From NCBI RefSeq assembly GCF_002355515.1, contig NZ_AP014809.1:62001-126000 (forward strand): a DNA stretch of 64,000 nt. The letters run 5' to 3'. The translations under genes were made by a program, and so were the position numbers. The stretch comes from Methylorubrum populi (GTDB taxonomy: Bacteria; Pseudomonadota; Alphaproteobacteria; Rhizobiales; Beijerinckiaceae). Below are positions 32,325-41,855 of the stretch, one piece after another. Every line of letters begins with the position of its first letter. Position 1 is the first letter of the stretch. The notes under the pieces were generated by a model that made no database searches, was not told the origin of the DNA, and worked only from the letters and a program-made list of their open reading frames with translations.

Positions 32325-32633
32325 ATGGCGGATCTCGGGCAACTGGTCGATTGCATCGAGCAACGGTCGGAGGCGCTCAGTGCCCTCGGCTACCGGGTCC
32401 GGTTCGATCTCACCGATGGCGGCAGCATCCTCGTGGACGCGACCGGCGGCGGCGTGAACGTCTCCACCGGCGAGGGCGGCGAGGCCGATACGGTGATGAA
32501 GCTGAGTTCCGACAACCTTCTTAAGCTGGTGCGGGGCAAGCTGAGCCCGACGATCGCATTCTCTACCGGCCGCCTCAAGGTCCAGGGCTCGCAGGGCGTG
32601 GCGATGAAGCTCGCCGGTCTTCTCGATCAGTGA
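32325..32633 (+). CDS. SCP2 sterol-carrier domain protein
   Basis: 102 residues from ATG 32325 (an ATG lies 15 bases upstream). SCP2 fold: [60 protein letters not shown]. Proteins of this type bind fatty acyl-CoA or other lipids. In this operon, between acyl-CoA dehydrogenase and etfB, it may carry or buffer acyl-CoA in the cytoplasm. Confidence 0.82.
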   Translation: MADLGQLVDCIEQRSEALSALGYRVRFDLTDGGSILVDATGGGVNVSTGEGGEADTVMKLSSDNLLKLVRGKLSPTIAFSTGRLKVQGSQGVAMKLAGLLDQ

Positions 32634-32697
32634 TGCGTGCGCTGGAGGTGACGCCGGTCTGCGCGTGCAGCCATCGAAGATCTTCAGGAGAGACAGG

Positions 32698-33447
32698 ATG
32701 AAGGTTCTTGTGCCCGTCAAGCGGGTTGTAGACTACAACGTCAAGATCCGCGTAAAGGCCGACGGCTCCGGGGTCGAACTCGCTAACGTCAAGATGTCGA
32801 TGAACCCCTTCGACGAGATCGCCGTCGAGGAGGCGATCCGGCTCAAGGAGAAAGGCCAGGTCACCGAGATCGTGGCCATCTCGATCGGCCCGCAGGCTGC
32901 GCAGGAGACTCTGCGCACCGCGCTCGCCATGGGCGCCGACCGGGCTATTCTGGTGAAGACCGACGTCAACTGCGAGCCGCTCGCGGTCGCCAAGCTCCTG
33001 AAGGGGGTCGTGGAAAAGGAGAATCCCGAACTCGTCATCCTCGGCAAACAGGCGATCGACGACGATTCAAACCAAACCGGGCAGATGCTCGGCGCCCTGC
33101 TCGGCTGGCCGCAGGGCACCTTCGCGTACAAGATCGAGTTCGGCGAGGGCAGCCTCGACGTGATCCGCGAGGTCGATGGCGGCCTGCAGACCGTGACACT
33201 GACGCTTCCGGCGATCGTCACGACGGATCTACGCCTGAACGAGCCGCGCTACGCCTCCCTGCCAAACATCATGAAGGCGAAGAAGAAGCCGCTCGAAGAA
33301 CTCGCGCCCGACGCGCTCGGTGTCGATGTGACGCCGAAGCTCACGGTGCTCAAGACTGCTGAGCCGCCGGGCCGGTCAGCCGGCGTCAAAGTCAGCTCCG
33401 CGGCCGAGCTGGTACAGAAACTCAAGGTCGAGGCCGGCGTCATATAA
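32698..33447 (+). CDS. etfB: Electron transfer flavoprotein subunit beta
   Basis: 249 residues from ATG 32698, with AGGAG 12-16 bases before. It begins [20 protein letters not shown] and shows [19 protein letters not shown], the ETF-beta signature [20 protein letters not shown] and [29 protein letters not shown]. It forms the AMP/FAD-holding dimer with EtfA and accepts electrons from acyl-CoA dehydrogenase. etfA follows 70 bp on. Confidence 0.93.
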   Translation: MKVLVPVKRVVDYNVKIRVKADGSGVELANVKMSMNPFDEIAVEEAIRLKEKGQVTEIVAISIGPQAAQETLRTALAMGADRAILVKTDVNCEPLAVAKLLKGVVEKENPELVILGKQAIDDDSNQTGQMLGALLGWPQGTFAYKIEFGEGSLDVIREVDGGLQTVTLTLPAIVTTDLRLNEPRYASLPNIMKAKKKPLEELAPDALGVDVTPKLTVLKTAEPPGRSAGVKVSSAAELVQKLKVEAGVI

Positions 33448-33517
33448 GTCTACGCAACCGTGGCCGCGCTCCCGCTACGGTCGAGCGCGGCCCGCACACA
33501 CAGGGGTTCGCACGCAC

Positions 33518-34462
33518 ATGACCACACTTCTCTTCGTCGAGCACGGCAACGGCCGGATCAAGGACGGCACGCTCAAGGCGCTGACCGCCGCCAAGACTAT
33601 CGGCGCACCGATCCACGCCCTCGTGCTCGGTTCCGGATCGAAATCCGTGGCGGAAGCGGCCGCCAAGCTCGACGGCGTCGAGAAGGTGCTCGTTGCCGAG
33701 GATGCGGTCTACGATCACGATCTCGCCGAGCCGGTCGGGGCTTTGATAGCGTCGATCGCCGACCCCTACGAGACGGTCATCGCCTCGGCCTCGACCACGG
33801 GCAAGAACGTGCTGCCGCGCGTGGCCGCCCTGCTCGACGTGGCGCAGGTGTCGGACATCATCAAGGTCATCGCACCCGACACCTTCGAGCGGCCGATCTA
33901 CGCCGGCAATGCGATCCAGACCGTGCAGACGCCGACCGGCAAGCGTGTGATCACGGTGCGCACCGCGGCCTTCAAGGCCGCCGAGGAAAGTGGAGCCGCG
34001 GCCCCGATCGAGCCGGTCTCCGCCGCCGCGCCTGACGCGGCCCGTTCGAGCTTCAAGGGCGAGGAGATCGCCAAGTCCGACCGCCCGGAGCTGGCCTCCG
34101 CGCGGATCATCGTATCGGGTGGCCGCTCGCTAGGATCGTCGGACAAGTTCCATGAGTTGATCGAGCCCCTAGCTGACAGCCTCGGCGCGGCGGTGGGTGC
34201 CTCGCGCGCAGCCGTGGATGCCGGCTACGCGCCGAACGACTGGCAGGTCGGCCAGACCGGCAAGGTCGTGGCCCCGGACCTCTACGTAGCGGTCGGCATC
34301 TCCGGCGCGATCCAGCATCTGGCCGGCATGAAGGACTCGAAGATCATCGTCGCGATCAACAAGGATGAGGACGCGCCAATCTTCCAAGTTGCCGATTACG
34401 GCCTCGTTGGCGATCTGTTCCAGGTCGTCCCGGAGCTGCGATCCGAGATTGCTAAAGCTTAA
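33518..34462 (+). CDS. etfA: Electron transfer flavoprotein subunit alpha
   Basis: 314 residues. N-terminal ETF domain ([20 protein letters not shown]) and the C-terminal FAD-binding domain from about 190: [80 protein letters not shown]. It passes electrons on to ETF:quinone oxidoreductase in the membrane. It is the last gene of the fatty-acid run and is convergent with the efflux operon. Confidence 0.94.
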   Translation: MTTLLFVEHGNGRIKDGTLKALTAAKTIGAPIHALVLGSGSKSVAEAAAKLDGVEKVLVAEDAVYDHDLAEPVGALIASIADPYETVIASASTTGKNVLPRVAALLDVAQVSDIIKVIAPDTFERPIYAGNAIQTVQTPTGKRVITVRTAAFKAAEESGAAAPIEPVSAAAPDAARSSFKGEEIAKSDRPELASARIIVSGGRSLGSSDKFHELIEPLADSLGAAVGASRAAVDAGYAPNDWQVGQTGKVVAPDLYVAVGISGAIQHLAGMKDSKIIVAINKDEDAPIFQVADYGLVGDLFQVVPELRSEIAKA

Positions 34463-34538
34463 AGCTAGAGGCTCATTCAGTAAGCAGGTCCCGGCGGCAC
34501 GCCAAGTGCAGATCGTCGTCGGGACGGCGGCGCCGCGG

Positions 34539-36062
34539 TCATCGTGAGAAAGCCCGGGCGTTGGTCGCGCTACCCATGGCGAAAGCCAGCGTGGCGGCGG
34601 CGATCTGCGCCGTGCCATGGGCCTGGCCCCGCGCATTCCGGGCCGCCAAGAGAGCCCTCTGCGCCTCCAGCGCCGCCGTGATCGTCCCCGCGCCGCTGCG
34701 ATAGGCAGACAGGGTCGCGTCGTAACTGACCGCGGACGCTGCCACGAGCGTGGTAGCGGCGCGGAACGCGGCGAGCGCGCTCTTCAGCGCGTCGACCGAC
34801 ACGACCACTTCCCGCGCCGCGTCCTGCTGTAGGCGGATGAACGTGTCCTCGGCCTGCGCGGTCCGGGACCTCGCCTCTTCGAGGCGCGCGGCCCGCACGC
34901 CTCCGTCGAAGATCGGCACGGAAACGCCGCCGAGCACGGTGACGTTGCTGCTTCCTGGCGACGTGCCAAGGGCGGAGCTCCCGACGTTCCCCACGATGGG
35001 CAACGACGTCACGCTCAGCCGGCCGTTCACGGAGTTCCCCGAGACCGACGTGAAGACCTTCGGCAGGAAGTCGGCTTCCGCCGCGGCGACGCCGGCGCGG
35101 CTGGCCTGTGCGGTCGCGACCGCGACCTGCAGGTCCGGCCTGTGGCGCAGGGCCGTTCCGACGAGCGTTTCCAGGGGGGCACCGACCAATGGGGGCAGAG
35201 GATGGACGGAAGCGTCCTCGACGCGGATCCGCGTGACCGGCGACACGCCCATCGCGCCGATGAGGCCGTTGTAGGAATCCCGCTCGGCGTTCCGGCCCTG
35301 GACCAGGTCGAAGTCGGCCTGGGCGAGCATCTGCTTGGCCTGCGCGACCTCGACGGTGGTCCCGACGCCCTGGTGCAGGCGGCTCTCGGCGGCGTCGAGG
35401 ACGGCCCGCGCGTCACGCTGCGACGCACCCGCGATGCGGACGCGCTCGCGGGCGGCGCCGAACTCGTAGAACTGCCGCCCGACGTCATAGATGATCTTCT
35501 GGTGGACGGCGTTGAACGAGATGTTCGAGGCGAGCGACAGCTTGCCGGCCGCCTTCGCCAGCGCGTCACGCTGCCCGAAATCGAACAGGAGCCACTGCAA
35601 GGCTGCCGTCGAGACCGTGCCGGTAGCCTCGGTCCCGAGGTTGCCGGTCCGGCCGGTGAGCGGCAGCGTCTGGCTCGACGAGGTATACTGATACCCGCCG
35701 AGGACCGTGGCGGTGACGACCGGCAGGTAGCTCGCCTTGACGATGCCGACCGCCAAAGCCGCCTGCCGGGCCTGCTCCCATGCGATGCGGGTCGTCGGGT
35801 TCGTGGTCTGCGCGATGTCGATGAGTTCCGGCAAGGTGTGGACCCGGACGGGGTCTGTGGCCGGCGGCGGTTGAACGACCGCGAGCGCAGGCCTGGCCGG
35901 GAGACCGAAATCGACCTCGCTCATCTCGATGGGCGCCGGTGCGCCTGGCGGCACGAAGGGCGTGCCGGGCGTCGCCGGGGCGAGGTCCAGGGACGACGTC
36001 GCGCATCCCGCCGTGAGGAGGACGGTCGCCAAACCGAAGGCGCGACGGAGTATCCTAAGCAT
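34539..36062 (-). CDS. RND-type outer membrane factor lipoprotein (NodT/TolC family)
   Basis: 507 residues from ATG 36062, overlapping the end of the FUSC gene by 8 bases. The signal peptide ends in a lipobox (VLLTAGC), so the mature Cys is probably lipidated. Two OEP repeats follow (ELIDIAQTTNPTTRIAWEQA, QAKQMLAQADFDLVQGRNAE, RHRPDLQVAVATAQASRAGV, YRSGAGTITAALEAQRALLA). It would form the trimeric outer membrane channel for the HlyD-FUSC pump encoded upstream. Confidence 0.85.
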   Translation of the reverse strand: MLRILRRAFGLATVLLTAGCATSSLDLAPATPGTPFVPPGAPAPIEMSEVDFGLPARPALAVVQPPPATDPVRVHTLPELIDIAQTTNPTTRIAWEQARQAALAVGIVKASYLPVVTATVLGGYQYTSSSQTLPLTGRTGNLGTEATGTVSTAALQWLLFDFGQRDALAKAAGKLSLASNISFNAVHQKIIYDVGRQFYEFGAARERVRIAGASQRDARAVLDAAESRLHQGVGTTVEVAQAKQMLAQADFDLVQGRNAERDSYNGLIGAMGVSPVTRIRVEDASVHPLPPLVGAPLETLVGTALRHRPDLQVAVATAQASRAGVAAAEADFLPKVFTSVSGNSVNGRLSVTSLPIVGNVGSSALGTSPGSSNVTVLGGVSVPIFDGGVRAARLEEARSRTAQAEDTFIRLQQDAAREVVVSVDALKSALAAFRAATTLVAASAVSYDATLSAYRSGAGTITAALEAQRALLAARNARGQAHGTAQIAAATLAFAMGSATNARAFSR

Positions 36063-37941
36063 GTGCGTGACGCCTCGCTGCGTCCGAACGGAGCGTCCGC
36101 CACGCCTCGGCGAACCCGGCCACGTCCGGGGCGCCCCTTGCGGGCGCTTCGGGGTCGTCCGCCTCGTGCATCGCCCCGTCCACGGCAGCCGCCATGGCTC
36201 GGGCACCGGCCATGGCGGGGGGGCGGTGCTCCGCGGCGAGCGATCCGATGCGGGCCGCGCGCTCGTAGAGACCCTCCCCGGCGTCGAGCATGTCGGTGGC
36301 GGGCCGCGCCCGTTCGGGGCCGTCGCCCGGCTCGTAGGCCAGGGCGTCGATCTGGTCCCGCAGGCGCTCCAGGGCTTCCAGCGCGCCGGGGTCGGAACGC
36401 TGGCCGACGGGACCGGTCTCCTCCCTCGCCACGAGGCCGCGGATGCCGGCGAGGAAGCGGCGCACCGTCGCCTCCACCTCCGGCAGGATCGAAACGGGGT
36501 AGAGCCGGGTCGCCACCAGGAAGATCACGAGGTCGCCGAAGACGATGCCGATGATCCTGTCGCGGGCGACGGTCAGATCCGTCTTCAGCGCGAAGCCCTG
36601 CAGTACGCACAGGCAGAACGCGAAGGCGATCTGGATGCCCATGTACGAAATCCGCTCGCTGCCGACGACGACCCACGCGCTCGGCAGGACGACGGCGGCG
36701 ACGACGACGAGCAGGCCGGTGATGCCGTCGATGTGCGGCAGGACGTACACGAGGGTCGCGAGGCCGAGCGTCGCGCCGATCAGGCAGCCGGATAGGCGCA
36801 GGACCAGCTTCCGGTTGGTCTCGCCGACCGTGAGCAGCGACCCCACGAAGCACGTGATCATGCAGGTGTGGATGCCCGGCCAGTCGAGGATGGCGTAGGT
36901 GAGGTAGCAGGCCATCGCCGCCAACGTCGTCTTCAGCGCGTAGCGGACGTGGTCGGGGTTCGAGAACGCGTCGGGTTTGAGGAATCCCGATTTCGCGACC
37001 TTCGGCTTCGCTGCGGCCCGGCCGCTCGCGAAAGCCTCCTCCGCTTCCGTGACCAGATCCCCGAGGGCGTCTCCCGGCTGGACGGCCGGCCTTGCGCCCC
37101 CTGTCGTCGGTCGCCCGTGTTCGACCGTCTGCGCCAGGTCCCGGCACCGGGCGCCGAGGTCGGGACGGTCCGTGGGCTGTCCGGCGCCCCCACCGGCGGC
37201 AAGCCTGATCAGGAGCGCCCGACTGACGGGCATCAGGGCGCCCAGCCGCGCCGCCGACGTCCGCTTCAGACGGCCCAGGAGACCGGCCAGACGTACCAGC
37301 TTCCGGATCGCGCCATCGTCCAGGTCCACGACGCGAATGGCATCCGCGCGGCCCGGGTCCTCGAAGCACGCGGCAGCGAGCCTGAGGCGTTCCGCCAGCG
37401 CCTCCCTCGCGAGCCGCTCCGGATGCCGGCCGAAGGGCAGGTTGAAGGCGATCAACACCGCGAGCGGCATCATCGAGAACTGCAGGGCATAAAGCAGGCC
37501 CCGGGTCACGAGCTCGCCGTTGGCGCCCTTGCCGAGCAGGTCGATGCCGTAGGCGAGGACGAGGCCTATCGTGTTGCCCAGGGCGCCGAGCTTGCTCGCC
37601 GAGGCTAACCAAAGGATGCCGAACGACAGCAGGACCATCGCGGCGACCCGCGCCTGGGGGAAGTCCAGGGTCAGGATCGCGACGGCGAAGATGATCCCCA
37701 CGATGATGGGCAGCAGCACCGAGAGGGCGATGCACATCAGGACGGTGGTCGCGCTGTCGGGCTTCTGCAGGAAGAGGACGAGGAAGACGCTGACCGCGGT
37801 CTCGGGGACCTTGAAGGTCATCGATGCCAGGACGACGAGCACGGACACCGCGGTCACCCGCGGGGCCATCCCGGTGCGGCCTGGGAAAGGCGCCAACTCG
37901 GCGAGGAGGGGCGACGGGCCGCGTGCTTCAGCAGTCGCCAT
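36055..37941 (-). CDS. FUSC family inner membrane efflux protein (AaeB-like)
   Basis: 628 residues. The N-terminal set of membrane helices (RVTAVSVLVVLASMTFKVPE, ADSATTVLMCIALSVLLPII, LGNTIGLVLAYGIDLLGKG), a soluble middle, then a second helix set (LKTTLAAMACYLTYAILDWP, GIHTCMITCFVGSLLTVGET, LSGCLIGATLGLATLVYVLP) match the FUSC/AaeB/YccC fold. AaeB exports aromatic acids in E. coli. The start overlaps the HlyD stop by 14 bases and the end overlaps the outer membrane factor start, indicating one operon. Substrate not known. Confidence 0.85.
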   Translation of the reverse strand: MATAEARGPSPLLAELAPFPGRTGMAPRVTAVSVLVVLASMTFKVPETAVSVFLVLFLQKPDSATTVLMCIALSVLLPIIVGIIFAVAILTLDFPQARVAAMVLLSFGILWLASASKLGALGNTIGLVLAYGIDLLGKGANGELVTRGLLYALQFSMMPLAVLIAFNLPFGRHPERLAREALAERLRLAAACFEDPGRADAIRVVDLDDGAIRKLVRLAGLLGRLKRTSAARLGALMPVSRALLIRLAAGGGAGQPTDRPDLGARCRDLAQTVEHGRPTTGGARPAVQPGDALGDLVTEAEEAFASGRAAAKPKVAKSGFLKPDAFSNPDHVRYALKTTLAAMACYLTYAILDWPGIHTCMITCFVGSLLTVGETNRKLVLRLSGCLIGATLGLATLVYVLPHIDGITGLLVVVAAVVLPSAWVVVGSERISYMGIQIAFAFCLCVLQGFALKTDLTVARDRIIGIVFGDLVIFLVATRLYPVSILPEVEATVRRFLAGIRGLVAREETGPVGQRSDPGALEALERLRDQIDALAYEPGDGPERARPATDMLDAGEGLYERAARIGSLAAEHRPPAMAGARAMAAAVDGAMHEADDPEAPARGAPDVAGFAEAWRTLRSDAARRHAHA

Positions 37942-38956
37942 CGCGGGGTATCCTGACGATGGCGCTGGCGCCCAGCCGGGCGAGATCCTCCGGCGGGTTC
38001 TCCAGCTTCACGCGCACGGGGAACCGCTGGGCGACGTGGACCCAGTCGACGGAACGGACGACGATGGGGACCGAACGCGGCAGGTTCACCCGGTCCTGTC
38101 CCGAGACGCCGTAGCCGATGCTGTCGACGCGTCCCTTGATGGGCACAGTCCGGTCGATCATCGAGTACACGACCGCGCACCCGCCGCCCCGGATGCGGTT
38201 GAGTTCGGTCTCGCGGAAGTTGGCGACGGCGAACCACTCGTCGGTGACGATCAGGGTGAAGAGCGACTGGCCGGGGGCGACGAATTCCCCCGACTTGACG
38301 GTGAGGCCGGTGACGCGGCCTTCGTGGGGCGCCTTGACGACCGTGTTCGCGAGGTCACGCGCCGCCAGGGCCGCCGTGGCCTTGCGGGTCTCCAGGTTGG
38401 CCTTCGCCGATTCCGTGTCACCGACCGCGCCGCGGGCGGCGGCGGCCTGCTGCATCGCCTGGGTCAGGCTTGTCTCGGCGTTGCGTTTGGCCGTGGCGGC
38501 ATCGTCCACCTGCTGATCCGACACGTACCCCTTCGGATGCAGCGGCTTGATCCGCGCCAGGGTGTTCGTGGCCAGTTCGAGGTTTGAACGGGCGCGCACG
38601 ACCTGCTGATCGGCGATCTCCACGTTCGCCCGCTCGGTGGCGACGGCCCGGGTCTGGCTCGCGAGCAGGCCCTCGCCGGCCTTCACCTCGGCCAGGGCCG
38701 CCTCCAGGCGCAGGCGGTAGGGCTCCGGGTCGATGCGGAACACCACCTCGTCCTTCCGGACCAGTTGGTTCTCCTGCACCGGCAACTCGACGATCCGTCC
38801 CCCGACCGAGGCGGCCATGTGGACCACGTCCGCATCGATGGACGCATCGTCGGAGGTCGGGTTGTGCTGCGTCGCGCGGTAGTAGCTCCAGCCTACGCCG
38901 ACCGCCGTGAGGATGATCGCGAGGGCGACGAGCCTGCCGAGGAGTGCCTTAACCAT
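37928..38956 (-). CDS. HlyD family membrane fusion protein
   Basis: 342 residues. One N-terminal membrane helix (LLGRLVALAIILTAVGVGWSYY), then lipoyl/barrel parts: DDASIDADVVHMAASVGGRI, VENQLVRKDEVVFRIDPEPY-like start, a coiled-coil hairpin with ARSNLELATNTLARIKPLHP, and NTVVKAPHEGRVTGLTVKSG with FFVAPGQSLFTLIV-like end. It bridges the FUSC pump and the outer membrane channel. It is the second gene of the operon, just after the YtcA-like gene. Confidence 0.88.
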   Translation of the reverse strand: MVKALLGRLVALAIILTAVGVGWSYYRATQHNPTSDDASIDADVVHMAASVGGRIVELPVQENQLVRKDEVVFRIDPEPYRLRLEAALAEVKAGEGLLASQTRAVATERANVEIADQQVVRARSNLELATNTLARIKPLHPKGYVSDQQVDDAATAKRNAETSLTQAMQQAAAARGAVGDTESAKANLETRKATAALAARDLANTVVKAPHEGRVTGLTVKSGEFVAPGQSLFTLIVTDEWFAVANFRETELNRIRGGGCAVVYSMIDRTVPIKGRVDSIGYGVSGQDRVNLPRSVPIVVRSVDWVHVAQRFPVRVKLENPPEDLARLGASAIVRIPRDGDC

Positions 38957-38971
38957 GCGGCCGCATATCGC

Positions 38972-39193
38972 TCACGGGCCGAACAGCAGCAGCCAGAGGC
39001 CACAGTCGATGGCCAAGGCCGCACAGGTGTAGGTCAGCAGCTTGAACGGGATGCCGTCGTCGAGTTGGATGACGGAGAATGCCACCCTGAGCGACAACGC
39101 GCCGACGATCCCCGCGACCGCGCAGACGAGCCACGCAGGGAAGAAGGCCCCGAAGAGGCTGAAGGTCGGTGCCGCGGCTTGCATCACTGCCAT
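38972..39193 (-). CDS. YtcA-like small membrane protein of the efflux operon
   Basis: 73 residues from ATG 39193 (a second ATG at 39184). FSLFGAFFPAWLVCAVAGIV and LLTYTCAALAIDCGLWLLLF give two membrane segments in the pattern of YtcA (or AaeX/DUF1656) proteins, which head HlyD-FUSC operons. It lies 15 bp before the HlyD start. The role in the pump is unknown. Confidence 0.7.
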   Translation of the reverse strand: MAVMQAAAPTFSLFGAFFPAWLVCAVAGIVGALSLRVAFSVIQLDDGIPFKLLTYTCAALAIDCGLWLLLFGP

Positions 39194-39766
39194 CGTCCGG
39201 GAAGCCGGCACATTCACTGAGCCCCCCGGCCGATGGTGCTTCGGCCCTCGGGCCGGAGCAGGGACGCTACGGGCAGGCGGCCCTGAACGCTTGAACGATA
39301 CGACTGACTTGCCGTCGCTGGCGGCAGCCGAGACGAAGTTCTCCACCGCGGCTTAAGGCGATGGGTTCGAAGTTCTTCGAACAAGTGATGGCTTCGGCAC
39401 GGGGGTAGCCGATGATCCTGCCGCGGCTGGATTTCGGTCCACCGGCACCGGCGAAGGCTTTCCTTGCCGCGGACCGCCCCCCGGAAGTCGGCGAGGTCGG
39501 AGGCCGCGCGGGGATCGGGCTTATTGCCCGCGCGGCCTGCTGGCTGGACTTCCGGCGAGGGGGCGAAGCCGAAGGCCCAGCGTCCTATGCGGAGGCGTGG
39601 TCGGCCTCCGTGAGAGGATGGACGTCGAACGAAGGTGAGCGGCATGGCGGCTCTCTCAATCTTCACCATCGTGCCCGGGACCGCTGGCCAGCCGGGACCC
39701 GGCTGGTGATGCCGGCGTCCCGTCGCTCGGTCCGGCGCCATCGACGTCGGGAGAAGGCTGGTCGGG
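39194..39766. other. Intergenic region before the efflux operon
   Basis: About 570 bp between the TetR gene stop and the YtcA-like start. Several open frames on both strands reflect only the high GC. It should contain the efflux operon promoter and perhaps a TetR operator, but I could not pick out a clear palindrome. Confidence 0.45.
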
Positions 39767-40432
39767 TCAGGCGGCCCGGTGAAGCAGCGATGCGACCACG
39801 GTCTCGGCCATGCGCCTGCGCGCCTCTTCGACGTCGATGTCGGGCGCGAGCCGATTCAGCATCGCCGGGAAGGCGGGCGGCTGGCCCACGGCACCGTTGA
39901 GCAGCGAGAAGAACAGGGCCGGATGGCTGCTGCGCACGATCCCGGCCTCGATGCCGGCTGCGAACAACGAACGGCAGGCCTCGTAGGCCGGCCTGAGGAG
40001 GCGCTCCGTCACCATCACCGCTCGCTCGGGGGCGTCCGACCCGTGGTGGAAGACGAAATCCCTTACCTCCGGATGGACCGCGTAGAAGTTCGCGACCGTG
40101 GTGATGAGATTGCTCAGACGTTCGTAAAAGGGCCTATCCGATTGCCTGGAAAGCTTTCCGACCTCGTCGATGACAGGCGTCGTCGCCGTCACGATTAAGT
40201 CGAGGCAGGCTTCCCAGAGCTCCGCCTTGCTGCCGAAATGGATGCGAACCAGGTTCGGGCTGACCCCCGCAGCGATGGAAATGCTCCGGATGTCGGCTCC
40301 GTCGAAGCCGTCGTTGGAGAACGCGAGGGTCGCCGCACGGAGAAGGGCCTGCCGACCGTCCGGCATGTCTTTGGTCCTGCGGCCGCGCGGACGGGTTCCC
40401 GCCTCGGCCGGCCCTCTGGGTCGAGAAACCAT
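39767..40432 (-). CDS. TetR family transcriptional regulator
   Basis: 221 residues from ATG 40432. HTH at about 25-70: RQALLRAATLAFSNDGFDGA, DIRSISIAAGVSPNLVRIHF, GSKAELWEACL. The C-terminal ligand domain shows HPEVRDFVFHHGSDAPERAV. It lies directly upstream of the efflux operon on the same strand, so control of that pump is a fair guess. Confidence 0.85.
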   Translation of the reverse strand: MVSRPRGPAEAGTRPRGRRTKDMPDGRQALLRAATLAFSNDGFDGADIRSISIAAGVSPNLVRIHFGSKAELWEACLDLIVTATTPVIDEVGKLSRQSDRPFYERLSNLITTVANFYAVHPEVRDFVFHHGSDAPERAVMVTERLLRPAYEACRSLFAAGIEAGIVRSSHPALFFSLLNGAVGQPPAFPAMLNRLAPDIDVEEARRRMAETVVASLLHRAA

Positions 40433-40581
40433 CCCACCCGCCGAATAAGTGTCCTTTCGTACATATAACGTCGGGCGTCGACGCTGCAAGCAGACGCGGC
40501 GGCCCACCGAGGGCGGATGACCGTGACCGGCCTCGCCGCCCACCCCGTCGCCGGCCAGGGGCTGGTCGAGTGGTGCCGCGG

Positions 40582-40854
40582 TCATCGACGGCTCGCGATC
40601 ACGGTGCGGCAGGCCGGACTGAGATGGTCGATGTTCTCGACCAGGCAGTTGGTGATGGCGGTCCGGTTCGGGATGAAGGCCCGGCAGAGATTCATGACGT
40701 CAGATGTGCATGCCTGGCGGTCGCGGATCGTCTCCGACGGGGTGTCGTGAAACTCCTGTGCCTCGACCTGCATGACCGATCCGACGAGGCACGTCAGCAC
40801 CAGTCCGACGAGCGCGGTGGGAAGGTGCTTTTTACGGGGGCCTACGGCTCTCAT
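40582..40854 (-). CDS. Small exported Cys-containing protein (90 aa)
   Basis: 90 residues from ATG 40854. A basic start and hydrophobic segment (KKHLPTALVGLVLTCLVGSV) form a signal peptide or anchor. The mature part has four Cys in two pairs: ACTSDVMNLCRAF and TNCLVENIDHLSPACRTV. This looks like the short Cys-rich repeat proteins seen in many Rhizobiales. Probably disulfide-bonded in the periplasm; function unknown. Confidence 0.6.
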   Translation of the reverse strand: MRAVGPRKKHLPTALVGLVLTCLVGSVMQVEAQEFHDTPSETIRDRQACTSDVMNLCRAFIPNRTAITNCLVENIDHLSPACRTVIASRR

Positions 40855-41030
40855 CGATGATCTCCATGTTTCTGCAAGAGCTCCGCGCAAATGCGGATAC
40901 CTGACGTGGGGGCTTTCGCCCTCGACCCGGTCTTGCGCTGGTTGCACCTACATCTGGGCCGGGCGACGGGAATTCCTTGAACGATACGACGGTCCCGCGA
41001 GACGGGGCCGCGTCCTAGGTCGCAGACTCA

Positions 41031-41444
41031 TTAAGCTCGGAGCCAGACGCGGACAGCTGCGAGCTTGACGCTGGCGAGGAAGTTTTCCGGATCCTTGTCG
41101 TATCGGGTCGCGACCGCGCGGAAGTGCTTGATCTTGCTGAAGAACCGCTCGACCAGATTGCGGTACTTGTACAGGAAGGCGCTGAAGGCGGGCACGGTCT
41201 TGCGGTTGGGCATCGGCTTCACGTTGGCCCACGCTCCCTGCTCGGCCAAGCGCTCGCGCCGCGCATCACTGTCGTAGGCGCGATCACCCAGAAGGGTCTG
41301 CCCTGGGCCGAGATCGCCGAGCATGTCGTCGGCCGCCCGACCGTCATGCGCTTGGCCTTCGGTGATCTTGAGCGCGATGGGCCGGCCCTCGGCATCCACC
41401 AGCGCGTGGATCTTGCTCGTCAGGCCGCCGCGCGAGCGACCCAT
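41031..41444 (-). CDS. IS5/IS427 transposase, C-terminal frame
   Basis: DDE part: GRSRGGLTSKIHALVDAEGR, LLGDRAYDSDARRERLAEQG (second Asp) and YRNLVERFFSKIKHFRAVAT (catalytic Glu). Normally expressed by slippage at the A8 run (complement of 41463-41470) from the upstream frame. Confidence 0.88.
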   Translation of the reverse strand: MGRSRGGLTSKIHALVDAEGRPIALKITEGQAHDGRAADDMLGDLGPGQTLLGDRAYDSDARRERLAEQGAWANVKPMPNRKTVPAFSAFLYKYRNLVERFFSKIKHFRAVATRYDKDPENFLASVKLAAVRVWLRA

Positions 41445-41785
41445 GCCACGGGATCGGTCGTCTTTTTTTTAGCGCAGCCCGCGTGCTGATGCACCCGCAC
41501 GCTGGTGGCGTCGATCATCTGCAGGTCGCCCTCGTAAGTCTCTGACACGGCTTTCAGAAGTCGATCCCAGACCCCGCGCTTGCGCCAACGCCGGAAACGG
41601 TTGCCGCACGTCGTGTGCGGGCCGTAGCGCGCCGGGATGTCGGCCCAGGGCGCGCCCGTGCGCAGCCGCCAGAAGATCCCGTTCAGCACCCGCCGGTCGT
41701 CCGCCCGCTCCTTGCCGCGAACGTCCGTCGGAAGAACCGGCTCGATCGCCGCCCACTCCGCATCCGTCAGGTCAAACCGCGCCAT
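41420..41785 (-). CDS. IS5/IS427 transposase, N-terminal frame
   Basis: 121 residues: ARFDLTDAEWAAIEPVLPTD, LNGIFWRLRTGAPWADIPAR, YGPHTTCGNRFRRWRKRGVW and LQMIDATSVRVHQHAG with the first catalytic Asp, then the A8 run. This is the normal two-frame IS427 layout, not decay. Confidence 0.88.
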   Translation of the reverse strand: MARFDLTDAEWAAIEPVLPTDVRGKERADDRRVLNGIFWRLRTGAPWADIPARYGPHTTCGNRFRRWRKRGVWDRLLKAVSETYEGDLQMIDATSVRVHQHAGCAKKKTTDPVAWVARAAA

Positions 41786-41855
41786 TCGTGATCCTCCAGT
41801 CCTGAAGGACCAACGACACAGCCGCTCAACCGTGCCGCCGTTATGAGTTCACGAC

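Noticed and set aside
34463..34490. AGGCTCATTCAGTAAGCAGG after etfA as an IS427 end
   Set aside because: No matching inverted end or transposase nearby; similarity to IS5 ends is too short.
39214..39741. Open frames between the efflux operon and TetR as a gene
   Set aside because: Several overlapping frames on both strands, all Arg/Pro-rich with no ribosome site or domain.
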